Below, piece by piece: positions 53,341 through 62,403 of a stretch of 64,000 nt of DNA. This stretch comes from CAVOJY01 sp963696405. Its GTDB lineage: Bacteria > Chloroflexota > Limnocylindria > Limnocylindrales > CSP1-4. The stretch spans positions 558,001 through 622,000 of the forward strand of contig CAVOJY010000006.1 of the NCBI GenBank assembly GCA_963696405.1, given 5' to 3'. The notes beneath the pieces are model-generated. The model made no database searches, was not told where the DNA came from, and saw only the letters and a list, made by a program, of their open reading frames with translations. Made by a program: the position numbers and the translations under genes. Position 1 is the stretch's first letter, and each line of letters begins with the position of its first letter.

Positions 53341-55053
53341 GTGACGAGCCTCGGTGCGCGCACGCAACACCGCACCGGCAGCGGCGCGGTCGTGACGGCA
53401 CTCGCCCTCTTCGGTGCCGCCTTTGTCGCGCGCGTGGCGACATGGCTTGCGTTCCCGGACCCCGCCTACCCCGACTCCTTCTACTACGTGGCAGTCGCCC
53501 GCGAGCTTGCCGCGGGAACCGGCTTCCAGGTGCCGTTCCTGTGGAACTTTGTCGACGTCGGCGGTCACCTGCCCGCCGTGGCCGCGCTCCCGCTCCCGTC
53601 GAACGCCCACTGGATGCCGCTGGCATCGGTCGTGCAGGTGCCCTTCATCTGGCTCCTGGGTCCGACGGCGCTCGCCTCGAGCCTGCCGTTCTGGATCCTG
53701 GGCGCAATCGCCGCCCCGCTCACCTACGTGATCGGCCGGGACGCGGGGCTCGCCGATCGCGTGAGCGTGCCGGCGGGGGTTCTCATGATCCTCCCGGGCG
53801 CCGCGGCGGCATACCTGGGGCAGCCGGACAACTACGCGCTGTTCATGGTCCTGGGCGCCCTGGCACTCTGGGCGTGCTCGCGCGGACTCCGGGGCGACCG
53901 GCGGGCCTTCGCGCTCGGTGGCCTGGCCGTCGGGATGGCCACGCTCTCGCGCACCGATGGTCTCCTGCTCGGCGTGCCGTTCGCCCTCGCGTTCGTGGCC
54001 GAACAGTGGGCACGATGGGGACCGCGGCGCGCCGACGGCAGCGGCAGTGACCACAACCTGCCCCGGATCGGCTGGGGCGCGGCGTTCGCGTGCTTCGGGC
54101 TGTTCCTCCTGGTCGTGGTGCCCTGGCTGCTGCGCGACCTGGCCGTCTTCGGCTCGATCACGCCCTCGTCGGCGAGCGGCCGAATCCTGTGGCTGCGCGA
54201 CTACCAGCAGCTCTTCAGCGCAAGCGACGAGACGACCCTGGCCACGTTCTTCGCCCAGGGTCCCGCATCGCTCCTCGCGAGCCGGATCGGCGGATTCGTC
54301 GCCGCGCTCGTCGTCATCGGTGGGACGCCGCTTCTCTTCTTCCTCGTCCCTCTTGGTCTCGCCGGAGCATGGCGCCGGCGAGCCGACTGCGCCTTCATCC
54401 CGTGGGTGACCTATGGGATCACCTTCCTCCTCTTCTGCGGACTCGTCTTCGCAGTCCACGTCCCGTTCGGGATGGCGCTCCACTCCGGGCTCGCACTCGT
54501 CCCGCACGCGTACCTCCTGGCATTCGTCGGCCTGGAAGCCACCGTCGCGTGGGTCGCCGCCCGCAGGTCCGGGTGGGACGTCCCGCGTGCCACGCGCAAC
54601 CTGGCGGTGCTCGTTGTGGCCGTGGCGTGGGTCTTCGCCGGGCTGGCGACAGTTCGGCTCGCGGCCGAGTGGAACGCCGAGACGCAAGACCGAGCCGCGC
54701 TCGTCGCCGCACGGCCCCTCCCGCTAGCCGACCGGGTCATGAGCCCGGACCCCGGCGCCTTCTGGTACCGGTACGGGGTCGCCGGCGTTATCACCCCGAA
54801 CGACCCGCTCCCCGTGATCGAGCAGGCAGCACGCGACTACGGCATCCGCTGGCTGGTGATCGAGCGCGAGCACGTCGTGCCGGCACTTCGCCCGGTGCTC
54901 GATGGGAGCGCCCGGCCCGCCTGGATCTCGGCACCGCTGGCGACCGTGCCAGCCGGGTTGACCGAGGCGGAAGGGAGCGCCGCCCTGCTCCGCGCCGCGC
55001 TTTATGCGGTCTGCACCACGCCCGGCGACGCCCGCTGCGCGGTCGGGCAGTAG
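53341..55053 (+). CDS. GT-C family membrane glycosyltransferase (paralogue 1)
   Basis: A 570-residue protein with about 11 helices and a C-terminal outer domain of about 100 residues. The first outer loop carries the acidic pair of GT39-like enzymes: FPDPAYPDSFYYVAVARELA. It continues FLWNFVDVGGHLP and HWMPLASVVQVPFIWLLGP. LSRTDGLLL marks the middle loop. It should transfer a sugar from a polyprenyl-phosphate donor. It is closely similar to the next gene, a tandem duplication. The GTG start lacks a strong ribosome-binding site. Confidence 0.8.
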   Translation: MTSLGARTQHRTGSGAVVTALALFGAAFVARVATWLAFPDPAYPDSFYYVAVARELAAGTGFQVPFLWNFVDVGGHLPAVAALPLPSNAHWMPLASVVQVPFIWLLGPTALASSLPFWILGAIAAPLTYVIGRDAGLADRVSVPAGVLMILPGAAAAYLGQPDNYALFMVLGALALWACSRGLRGDRRAFALGGLAVGMATLSRTDGLLLGVPFALAFVAEQWARWGPRRADGSGSDHNLPRIGWGAAFACFGLFLLVVVPWLLRDLAVFGSITPSSASGRILWLRDYQQLFSASDETTLATFFAQGPASLLASRIGGFVAALVVIGGTPLLFFLVPLGLAGAWRRRADCAFIPWVTYGITFLLFCGLVFAVHVPFGMALHSGLALVPHAYLLAFVGLEATVAWVAARRSGWDVPRATRNLAVLVVAVAWVFAGLATVRLAAEWNAETQDRAALVAARPLPLADRVMSPDPGAFWYRYGVAGVITPNDPLPVIEQAARDYGIRWLVIEREHVVPALRPVLDGSARPAWISAPLATVPAGLTEAEGSAALLRAALYAVCTTPGDARCAVGQ

Positions 55054-55073
55054 GCAGGAGGGCGAGACAGGCC

Positions 55074-56726
55074 ATGGACGCAGGGGGACCTGCGGGGTCC
55101 GCTCCGGCCGCCCGGTGGACCGAGCCGCTCGCCCTGTTCGCACTGGCCCTCGTCGTGCGCTCCATTCTCGCGGCGACGTACCCCGATCCGGGTTATCCGG
55201 ACGGGGCCTACTACGTCGAGGTCGCGCGGAGCGTCGCGTCGGGCCGCGGGTTCAACGTCGACTTCCTCTGGACGTTCATCGAGGTGGGCGGCCGCATCCC
55301 GGCGGACCCGCACCTGCCGGTGCCGAGCAATCCGCACTGGGCGCCGCTGGCCTCGATGGTCCAGGTGCCCTTCATCTGGCTCTTCGGTCCCTCCATCGGC
55401 GCCTCCCTGGTCCCATTCGTTCTCATCGGGGCGCTTGCTGCGCCGCTCGCCTGGGCCATCGCCCGCGACGCCGGCGCCTCCCGGACCGTGCGGCTCGGAG
55501 CGGGCTTTCTCGGCGCCGTCCCGGCGGCCGCAACCGTCTTTACGGCGCAACCGGACAACGTGGCCCTGACCATGGTCCTGGGTGGCGGGGCCCTCTGGCT
55601 CAGCGCCCGCGGGCTGAAAGGGCACCCATGGTCGTTCGCGCTGGCCGGCCTCCTGGTGGGGCTCGCCACGCTCGCTCGGACGGACGGCATCCTCCTCGCC
55701 GCGGCGCCGGTCGCGGCCTTCGCATGGGACCGTTGGCGGGGTCCCGCCCGCATCCGCTGGACCGTGGCGCTCGGATGCGCCGGGCTTTTCCTGCTTGTCG
55801 TGGCGCCCTGGTACCTCCGCCAGGTCGCAGTCTTCGGCAGCCCCACCCCGTCGACCGCGGCGGGCGTGCTGTGGCTGCGCTCCTTTGCCGACCTCAACTC
55901 CGTGACCGCAGAGCGCACCCTCGATGCCGTCCTGGCCCAAGGGCTCGCGTCGCTGGTCGCGAGCCGCGCGCTGGCCCTCTGGCAAGCGCTCGCGGTGTTC
56001 GGCGGGCTGGTGTGCGGCGTGATCCTGGTCCCCTTCGCGGTCGCCGGGGCCTGGCGCCGTCGTCGCTCGCCGGATTTCGGCCCCGCCTTCGCGTTCGCCG
56101 GCGTCCTCCTGGTGGTCTCCGTCGTGTTCTTCGCGATCCACGTCCCGAACGGCATGTTCCTTCACGCTTCCGTCGCGCTGGCCCCGCACGTGTACGTTCT
56201 GGCCGTGGAATCGATCGCTGTCACCGGAGCGATCCTCGCGGGGAGGCGCGCCGGATGGAACAGCGAGCGCATGGCCGGACTTCTCGTCGTGGCCACTTGT
56301 GTGCTCGTCGCCGGGGTCGCCGTCCTCACCACCCTGGACGCCCGCACGACGTGGGATGCGCGCCGGCAGCGACATGAGGCGATCGCGGAGGGCCTCGACA
56401 CGGCGGGTGCGTCGGTGGACGATCGCATCATGGCCACCGACACCGCCGGCTACCGGTACGTCGCGGGCAGGGGTGGCGTGGTCACCCCGGACGACCCGCT
56501 GCCGGTGATCGAGGAAGCCGCTCGCGCGTACGACATCCGCTGGATCATCGTCGAACGGGATGGTGCGGTTCGGTCGCTGGCGCCGCTGCTCGACGGATCA
56601 CAGCGGCCCGCCTGGATCGGCGCGCCCGTGTTCACGATCCCCGGAACAGGCGACGGTGCCCTCGAGGCGGCGCTCTATCCGGTGTGCGTGGACCCGGGCG
56701 ACCGGCGCTGCGAGGCCGGCCCATGA
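55074..56726 (+). CDS. GT-C family membrane glycosyltransferase (paralogue 2)
   Basis: A 550-residue homologue of the preceding protein, with the same landmarks in order: YPDPGYPDGAYYVEVARSVA, FLWTFIEVGGRIP, HWAPLASMVQVPFIWLFGP, LARTDGILL and the outer-domain DDPLPVIEEAARAYDIRWIIVE. The ATG at 55074 follows AGGAGGG. The stop overlaps the third gene (ATGA), so genes two and three are translationally coupled. Confidence 0.82.
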   Translation: MDAGGPAGSAPAARWTEPLALFALALVVRSILAATYPDPGYPDGAYYVEVARSVASGRGFNVDFLWTFIEVGGRIPADPHLPVPSNPHWAPLASMVQVPFIWLFGPSIGASLVPFVLIGALAAPLAWAIARDAGASRTVRLGAGFLGAVPAAATVFTAQPDNVALTMVLGGGALWLSARGLKGHPWSFALAGLLVGLATLARTDGILLAAAPVAAFAWDRWRGPARIRWTVALGCAGLFLLVVAPWYLRQVAVFGSPTPSTAAGVLWLRSFADLNSVTAERTLDAVLAQGLASLVASRALALWQALAVFGGLVCGVILVPFAVAGAWRRRRSPDFGPAFAFAGVLLVVSVVFFAIHVPNGMFLHASVALAPHVYVLAVESIAVTGAILAGRRAGWNSERMAGLLVVATCVLVAGVAVLTTLDARTTWDARRQRHEAIAEGLDTAGASVDDRIMATDTAGYRYVAGRGGVVTPDDPLPVIEEAARAYDIRWIIVERDGAVRSLAPLLDGSQRPAWIGAPVFTIPGTGDGALEAALYPVCVDPGDRRCEAGP

Positions 56727-58423
56727 GCGCGAGCGCCCGGGCATCCACCGCGAGAAGCTCGTTCGCCCCGACAACTCGCGAGGCGTGGCTCACCGCAGCG
56801 GCCGTCTTTGCCCTCGCGCTTGCCGTGCGCGCGTGGGCGGCCGCCATGATCAGCTTCCCGGTCCCGGAGGACACGGCGTACTACTTCGGCGTCGCCCGCA
56901 ACCTCCTCGAGGGCCGGGGCCTCGTCAGCGATGCGCTGTGGAGCTACCAGACCGCGCCCCTGGTGCTGCCCCGCCCGGCATTCGAGGTGTGGCTTCCGCT
57001 CCCGACCTTCCTGGCCGCGGTCCCCATGGCGGTGCTCGGAACGACATTCCGGGCCGGCCAGGTCGCGGCCGTGATGGTCGGCGCCATTGTGCCGGTCCTG
57101 GCGTGGCGGCTGGCTGTGGATGTCGCGGCGGAGAGCGCCCTCCCGGCGGGCCGGGCGCGGACGCTCGCAATCGGGACCGGCATCGCCGCCGCCGTCTACG
57201 GCCCGCTCGTGACCCACAGCGCCCTGACCGATTCGACGATGCCGTTCACGGTGCTTGCCCTCGCCGCGTGCCTCCTGATGACCCGGCTCCTGCGCGACCC
57301 GCGCGGCGCACGTGCCGGCGACCCCCGGCTTCTGGCGCTCGGGGCCCTGCTCGGCCTGGCGGCTCTCACGAGAAACGAGGCGATCTGGCTCGCCCTCGTC
57401 TGGGCAGCGCTCGCCTGGTGGGATCCGGGCCGTCACAAGCCCGACCGGGGGATCCGCATCCGGCGCATCCTGCTGCCGGCGGCCGTCGCGATCGTCGTGT
57501 TCGCCCCGTGGGCCCTGCGCGACCTGCTCGTCTTCGGCACCCCGCTACCCGGCCAGGCTGCGGCCAATGCGTTCTCTGTCACCGGCTTTGACGTGTTCGC
57601 CTGGCAGGATCAGCCGACGCTCGCTCGCTACCTCGCACAGGGGTCTGCGGCGCTCGTGAGCGCACGAGTCGACGGCTTCCTGCACAACCTCCTCCTGGTC
57701 CTGGTCGTCCCCGGAATCCCCGTCGGGCTCATCGGTCTCCTCACGCTCCCCTGGACCGGCCGCGGTGACGCGCTCCGGCCGCTCCTCGCCCTGAGCATCC
57801 TCATCTTCGCGGTCGCCACGCTCGCCTTCCCGGTCGCAACCCGGTGGGGCACCTTCCTCCATGCCGCCGGCCCGGTTCACGTGCTCCTCCTCGTCGCCTG
57901 CATCCGTGCGCTCGACATCGGCATCGCGCAACTCGGCCGCCGATTGGGCTGGACTCGGCCGGTGGCCTGGCTGGGGCCGCTCCTCGTGGTGGCCGTCGCG
58001 ACGCCGCTCATGCTCCTCTCGGTTGCCACGCTCGGGAACCTGGCCCGCGAGACGGACCAGCGACATCGCGATCTTGCGCGCGTTCTCGCCGGATCGAACC
58101 TCCTCGAGCCGGCCCCGGGCGGCGCTGGATCTGGAGGCGGGCCCGTCATCGCCGACCACCCCGTCTGGGCCGCCGAGGCGTGGCGCATCCCCGCGCTCGC
58201 CCTTCCGGACGAGCCCCCGTCCAGCGTGGTCGACCTGGCGCGGACGTTCGACGCCCGCCTGCTCGTCACCTCGACTGACGACGAGGACCGCTGGCCGGCG
58301 ATCCTGTCTGGCGGCGATCCCACCGCTGCGTGCTTCCAGCCGGTGAGCCTCCGCGACCCTGGGACGGGCGCCGTCCCCGCGTCGCTTGAGGACGTCCGTG
58401 TCTATCGTATCGATTGCCCGTGA
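56723..58423 (+). CDS. GT-C family membrane glycosyltransferase (paralogue 3)
   Basis: A 566-residue member of the same family, more diverged. The first outer loop is FPVPEDTAYYFGVARNLLEGRGL, where the first aspartate is replaced by VPED. LTRNEAIWLALV corresponds to the TRTDG loop of the paralogues. The C-terminal outer domain (VIADHPVWAAEAWRIPALALP) is present. It ends the glycan operon, 73 bp before the kinase gene. Confidence 0.8.
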   Translation: MSASARASTARSSFAPTTREAWLTAAAVFALALAVRAWAAAMISFPVPEDTAYYFGVARNLLEGRGLVSDALWSYQTAPLVLPRPAFEVWLPLPTFLAAVPMAVLGTTFRAGQVAAVMVGAIVPVLAWRLAVDVAAESALPAGRARTLAIGTGIAAAVYGPLVTHSALTDSTMPFTVLALAACLLMTRLLRDPRGARAGDPRLLALGALLGLAALTRNEAIWLALVWAALAWWDPGRHKPDRGIRIRRILLPAAVAIVVFAPWALRDLLVFGTPLPGQAAANAFSVTGFDVFAWQDQPTLARYLAQGSAALVSARVDGFLHNLLLVLVVPGIPVGLIGLLTLPWTGRGDALRPLLALSILIFAVATLAFPVATRWGTFLHAAGPVHVLLLVACIRALDIGIAQLGRRLGWTRPVAWLGPLLVVAVATPLMLLSVATLGNLARETDQRHRDLARVLAGSNLLEPAPGGAGSGGGPVIADHPVWAAEAWRIPALALPDEPPSSVVDLARTFDARLLVTSTDDEDRWPAILSGGDPTAACFQPVSLRDPGTGAVPASLEDVRVYRIDCP

Positions 58424-58496
58424 CGACACGGCCGCGTGACATGCCATGACTCCCAGGTCCGGCGCAGCCGCTCGGAGGGCCTATACTCGGTTGTCA

Positions 58497-59529
58497 ATGG
58501 AGCGTGAACTCAGCGCCGAGCCGGGCGCGCGCCGCCTCGAGGAACAGTACGAGGAGGCTCGACGCCTCATCGGCGCTGCTGCCGGCCAGCTGCGCGCCAC
58601 GGTGGAGCGCTACCGCGAGCTGTGCGCCGTCGGCGGGGAGGGTACGCCGCGGGAGTTCGGGGGCGAGGGCCGGCAGGCCGACCTGGCGAAACTGGAGCTG
58701 GCCGCCGCCCACCTTGAGCGAACGCAGCATTTCCTCGACGACGGTGACAACTCGCTCGTGCCGGGAGGCGACCCCGAGCTGCCCACGGACGTCCAGGTCC
58801 GCGTGGTCGAGGCGCAAGAGGCAGAACGGCAGCGGCTGGCGCAAGAGGTTCATGATGGGCCTGCACAGGCGCTGACCAACGCGATCTTCCAGGTCGAGTA
58901 CATCGAGCGGCTCCAGGATCGCGACCCGACGGCGGCGCGTGGCGAGATGCGGTTCCTCCGCGATCGCCTGCGCCGCGAGCTGGCCGACGTCCGGACCTTC
59001 ATCACCCAGCTGCGCCCGCCCCTCCTCGACGAGATCGGGCTCTATGGAGCGATCCGCGACCATGCGGACGGCCTGGCCGACGCTACGGGCGCGGAAGTCG
59101 ACGTAGACCTCGCGGCGCCGCCGGACGCCCTGGGAGATACCCAGCAAACCGTCATCCTCCGGATCGTCCAAGAGGCACTCCAGAACATCCGGCGCCACGC
59201 GCACGCGCGCTACGTCCGGATCGTCACGCGCCTGGGTGAGGACGCGTCCGCAGGCGGGGACGCTGGCGGGCCGGGTGGCGCACGCGGGCCGGGTGACCGT
59301 CGCACATCCGCCGGCGAGATCGGGCGCGACTGGATCCTGGAGATCACGGATGATGGGCGCGGGTTCGATCCCGCGCAGGCTGCTACGTCGCGCGGTTCCC
59401 GCAGCTTCGGGCTGCGGTTCATGCGAGAGCGGGCGGACCTCATCGGCGCTCGCCTGTCGATCGATTTCCAGGCCGGACGGAGGCACGCGGATTCGCGTCC
59501 TCCTACCCGGCGGCACGGAGAGGAGGTAG
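58497..59529 (+). CDS. DegS-like cytoplasmic sensor histidine kinase, frameshift near 3' end
   Basis: A soluble kinase of about 343 residues. The N-terminal 115 residues are coiled coil (RLEEQYEEARRLIGAA). The HisKA_3 box with the phospho-histidine is RLAQEVHDGPAQALTNAIFQ. The ATPase domain has the N-box RIVQEALQNIRRHAHA, G1 ITDDGRGFDP and G2 FGLRFMRERADLIGARL. Near 59475 one base must be skipped to reach the natural end (GGTRIRVLLPGGTERR, stop 59529). Otherwise the frame runs on to 59660 inside the regulator gene. All catalytic motifs precede the shift. It pairs with the response regulator 4 bp downstream. Confidence 0.8.
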
Positions 59530-59533
59530 GAGT

Positions 59534-60274
59534 ATGCCCGGGGCTTTCGGAGGGCCGGAGCGGCGTCGGGGAGGGCCTGACCGTCGCAACGCTGACAAGA
59601 TCCGGATTCTCGTCGTTGACGACCACCCCTTTTTCCGCCTGGGGCTGCGCGACACGCTGAGCCGGGAACGCGACCTCGAGGTGGTCGGGGAAGCCGACGA
59701 CGCGCACTCGGCCATCGATCTCGCGGCGGAGACGACCCCCGACATCATCCTGATGGACCTGTCGCTTCCGGCGCCCGGGGGCATCGAGGCGACCTCGCGC
59801 ATCAAGCGCCTCCTCCCGAGCGCCGGGATCATCGTCCTTGCCCAGGTCGAGGACGAGGAATCGCTCTTCGACGCGATCAAGGCAGGCGCCGCTGCGTTCA
59901 TCCTGAAGGAGGTTTCGCCGGACGACCTGGTCATGATCGTCCGCCGGGTCCGGAACGGCGAGTACCTCATCAACGACAAGGTCTTCTCACGCCCTGCCGT
60001 CGCCAGCAGGGTCCTCAAGGAGTTCCGCGAGCTTGCCATCTACGGGCAGGAGTCGCAGCCGATCTTCGCGCCGCTCTCCCCCCGCGAGGTCGAGATCCTT
60101 GACAACATCGCGCAGGGCATGACCAACAAGCAGGTGGCCTACGCCCTGTCGATCAGCGAGCAGACGGTCAAGAACCACATGAGCAGCATCCTCCGGAAGC
60201 TGTCGGTGAACGACCGCACGCAGGCCGTCGTCTACGCGATGAAGCAGGGCTGGATCCGCATCCCGGAGGACTGA
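59534..60274 (+). CDS. NarL/DegU-type response regulator
   Basis: A 246-residue regulator. The receiver domain has VVDDHPFFRLGL, the phospho-acceptor aspartate in IILMDLSLPAPGG and the lysine in FILKEVSP. The switch Thr/Ser is alanine (IIVLAQVED). The LuxR-type helix-turn-helix is LSPREVEILDNIAQGMTNKQVA, then SEQTVKNHMSSILRKL. A 20-residue basic leader precedes the receiver. It lies between two kinase-like genes and ends 1 bp before the second. Confidence 0.92.
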   Translation: MPGAFGGPERRRGGPDRRNADKIRILVVDDHPFFRLGLRDTLSRERDLEVVGEADDAHSAIDLAAETTPDIILMDLSLPAPGGIEATSRIKRLLPSAGIIVLAQVEDEESLFDAIKAGAAAFILKEVSPDDLVMIVRRVRNGEYLINDKVFSRPAVASRVLKEFRELAIYGQESQPIFAPLSPREVEILDNIAQGMTNKQVAYALSISEQTVKNHMSSILRKLSVNDRTQAVVYAMKQGWIRIPED

Positions 60275-61516
60275 GTGACCGACCAGACGGGAGCGATCGC
60301 CGGGGCGCTGGCGGAGGCGCGGAGCCAGGTCGACCGGCTCGACACCGAGCTCGCCGAGATCACCCTGCTCGAGCAGGCGGCTGGCGCCGAGGCATCTCGC
60401 CATGAGCAGCGCCGGCTGCAGGCCGCCGACCGGCTGGCAGCCCTCCAGGGCCGGCCTGATGCGGACCCCGCGGAGGTGCGGGAGGCCACGACCCAGCTCG
60501 TGACGCTCGCGGGGCGCGCCGCCCTCATGCAAGCCCAGGTCGATGTCCTCGCCGGCAAGCAGAGAACGCTTACCAGGTTCCGTGAGAGCCTCGGCGGTCT
60601 CCTCGAAACCCTGGCGCCCACGACCGGCACGGGGGAAAGCATGGAGGACGCAGAGGCCGCCCAAGGCGGCATGACTCCCGGAAGAACGGCCGGAGGAGCG
60701 GCCGGCACGGCCGACGTGCCGCCGGCGGTGGCCCGCGCCATCCTCTCCGCCCAGGAGGACCTCCGACGCGAGATCGCCCGGGCCATGCACGATGGGCCGG
60801 CCCAGAGCCTGACGAACATCGTCCTCCAGGCCCAGATCGTGCAGCGTCTCATGGAGCGCGACCCGCAGCGCGGCGCGGAAGAGGCCGGCACGCTTGTTGC
60901 GATGGTCCAGCGGACGCTGGAGGCGACGAAGACCTTCATCTTCGACGTGCGTCCCATGGTGCTCGACGACCTCGGCCTCCTGCCGACGCTTCGGCGCGCT
61001 GCGCGCGACCGGGGGCGTCGGGCGCGAGTCCCGGTCACGTTCGACTCGCTCGGCGTAGACAGGCGACTGCCGCCCGACCTCGAGAGCGCCGTCTTTCGCA
61101 TCCTCGACGAGGGCATGACTGGCCTCCTCTCGACCACCCCGATTCGGATGGATGTACAGCTCGACTGGTCCGAGAACGAGCTGCGGGCGCGCCTCAGCAC
61201 CGTTCACCCGCCAGAACCCGAGCCGACGGAGGTCGCCGAGGAAACGCCCCCGGAGGCCGCGTCGTCGTCGGATCGCGCGATCGCGGGTCCGGCGGAGGAG
61301 ATCCTGCCCCAGCTCGCGGCGATGATCCAGGAACAGCAGGACGGCGAGGCCGCGGCCTTGTACGCAGCAGAGGAGGCCGTCGTCCGGCGACGGGCGTTGC
61401 CGGCCTCGGTCTGGCGCGAAATCCAGCAACGGGCCGCCTCGGCCGGCATCGAGGTGGCGCTGGCCGAGGAGGGCCGTCGCCTGGACGTGCTCGTGCAGGT
61501 GCCTGCAGGCACCTGA
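60275..61516 (+). CDS. Degenerate DegS-like kinase homologue
   Basis: A 413-residue protein. Residues 1-100 are coiled coil. The HisKA_3 box with histidine is intact: EIARAMHDGPAQSLTNIVLQAQ. The ATPase domain is eroded: the N-box reads FRILDEGMTGLLSTTP without the asparagine, and neither the DxGxG nor the GLxxMRER motif is present. An acidic low-complexity insert replaces that region. It should dimerise and may accept or remove phosphate but probably does not bind ATP normally. The GTG start lies directly after the regulator stop. Confidence 0.8.
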   Translation: MTDQTGAIAGALAEARSQVDRLDTELAEITLLEQAAGAEASRHEQRRLQAADRLAALQGRPDADPAEVREATTQLVTLAGRAALMQAQVDVLAGKQRTLTRFRESLGGLLETLAPTTGTGESMEDAEAAQGGMTPGRTAGGAAGTADVPPAVARAILSAQEDLRREIARAMHDGPAQSLTNIVLQAQIVQRLMERDPQRGAEEAGTLVAMVQRTLEATKTFIFDVRPMVLDDLGLLPTLRRAARDRGRRARVPVTFDSLGVDRRLPPDLESAVFRILDEGMTGLLSTTPIRMDVQLDWSENELRARLSTVHPPEPEPTEVAEETPPEAASSSDRAIAGPAEEILPQLAAMIQEQQDGEAAALYAAEEAVVRRRALPASVWREIQQRAASAGIEVALAEEGRRLDVLVQVPAGT

Positions 61517-61712
61517 AGTCGCGCAGCCTCTGCGGGGCGTGCGCGCACCGTCGGGCGGCTCCGGGGACCACGGCCCAGTGGGACTGTCGGGTGGTTGTCC
61601 TGCGCCTCGGGCGTGGGCTACGGTTCCGCTGCGGGATACCGGCACTTATCGTCGGGACCCGCAGGCAATCATCCGGTCCGTATGGGCCACGGAGCACCAG
61701 AGGTGGTCCCTC

Positions 61713-61874
61713 ATGGCGCATCTCGTTCTCGAGGCGATCGAGCGCGAGAGAGGCCAAGGCTTGGCGGAGTACGCCATGATCCTGGCACTCATCGCCCTCG
61801 CCTGTATCGTCGCGCTGGCGTTCTTTGGTACGAACTTGAGTTCGTACCTGCAGATGATCGGGTCGAGCATCTGA
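61713..61874 (+). CDS. flp: Flp-type pilin 1
   Basis: A 53-residue prepilin. A short leader ends in a glycine before the conserved QGLAEYAMILALIALACIV helix, the Flp/Fap signature with Glu at +5. TadV-type prepilin peptidase would cleave after that glycine. The ATG follows AGAGGTGG. It is the first structural gene of the Tad locus. Confidence 0.92.
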   Translation: MAHLVLEAIERERGQGLAEYAMILALIALACIVALAFFGTNLSSYLQMIGSSI

Positions 61875-62027
61875 CCGGGTGCGATTCTGCACGCCGAGCG
61901 GCCCACGGACGGCCCGCCGGGTACGGACCGGCGGCGGGACTTGTTTCCTAGTGGACCGACCCGGCACCCCAGTCGATACTGCAGGCCCGATCAACGGATC
62001 GAGACTCTGGGAAAGGAGGTAGGCATC

Positions 62028-62192
62028 GTGCTCGTCCAGTACATCCTGTCGCTCTTCGACCGCGAGGAGGGCCAGGGACTCGCCGAATACGCACTGATCT
62101 TGGCGCTCATCGCCATCGTCGCCATCGTTGCGCTCATCTTCCTCGGCGGCCAGATCAGCGGCATCCTGAACACCGTCGGGACGTCGATCTAG
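62028..62192 (+). CDS. flp: Flp-type pilin 2
   Basis: A 54-residue prepilin homologous to the first: leader ending EEG, then QGLAEYALILALIAIVAIV and a short C-terminus. The GTG start at 62028 has the near-perfect Shine-Dalgarno AAAGGAGGT 7 bp upstream, the strongest in the window, as expected for an abundant major pilin. A strong hairpin follows at 62219. Confidence 0.92.
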   Translation: MLVQYILSLFDREEGQGLAEYALILALIAIVAIVALIFLGGQISGILNTVGTSI

Positions 62193-62218
62193 CCTCGCTC
62201 TCAACCCGACGAGCCCAG

Positions 62219-62250
62219 AGGGCGCCAGCCGGACACCCGGCTGGCGCCCT
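62219..62250 (+). terminator. 14-bp GC hairpin after the pilin genes
   Basis: AGGGCGCCAGCCGG and CCGGCTGGCGCCCT form a perfect stem with an ACAC loop. ATCG follows, with no T run. It may stabilise the 3' end of the pilin mRNA or partly terminate, so that pilin exceeds assembly-protein expression. Confidence 0.6.
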
Positions 62251-62380
62251 ATCGAATTCGCCGGGCCGATACCTGACCCTCGATCCGGGCGCGTCGCCCA
62301 TGACGATGGGGGTGAGGGTCATGGTCCTTTCGTGTGATCGTCACCTCGCCGGACGCCACCTACATTGGTGCGTGTTGTCA

Positions 62381-62402
62381 CCTCCGCAGTCAGGAGGACT
62401 GC
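62381..62402 (+). promoter_or_regulatory. Alternative hairpins around the cpaB Shine-Dalgarno
   Basis: GCAGTC (62386-62391) pairs with GACTGC (62397-62402), presenting AGGAG in the loop. Alternatively CCTCC (62381-62385) pairs with GGAGG (62393-62397) and hides the site. The two structures exclude each other and directly precede the TTG start at 62404. Confidence 0.4.
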
Positions 62403-62403
62403 T

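Noticed and set aside
59355..59380. T-arm-like GCGCGGGTTCGATCCCGCGC
   Set aside because: It lies inside the kinase gene and encodes the DGRGFDPA motif of the ATPase domain.
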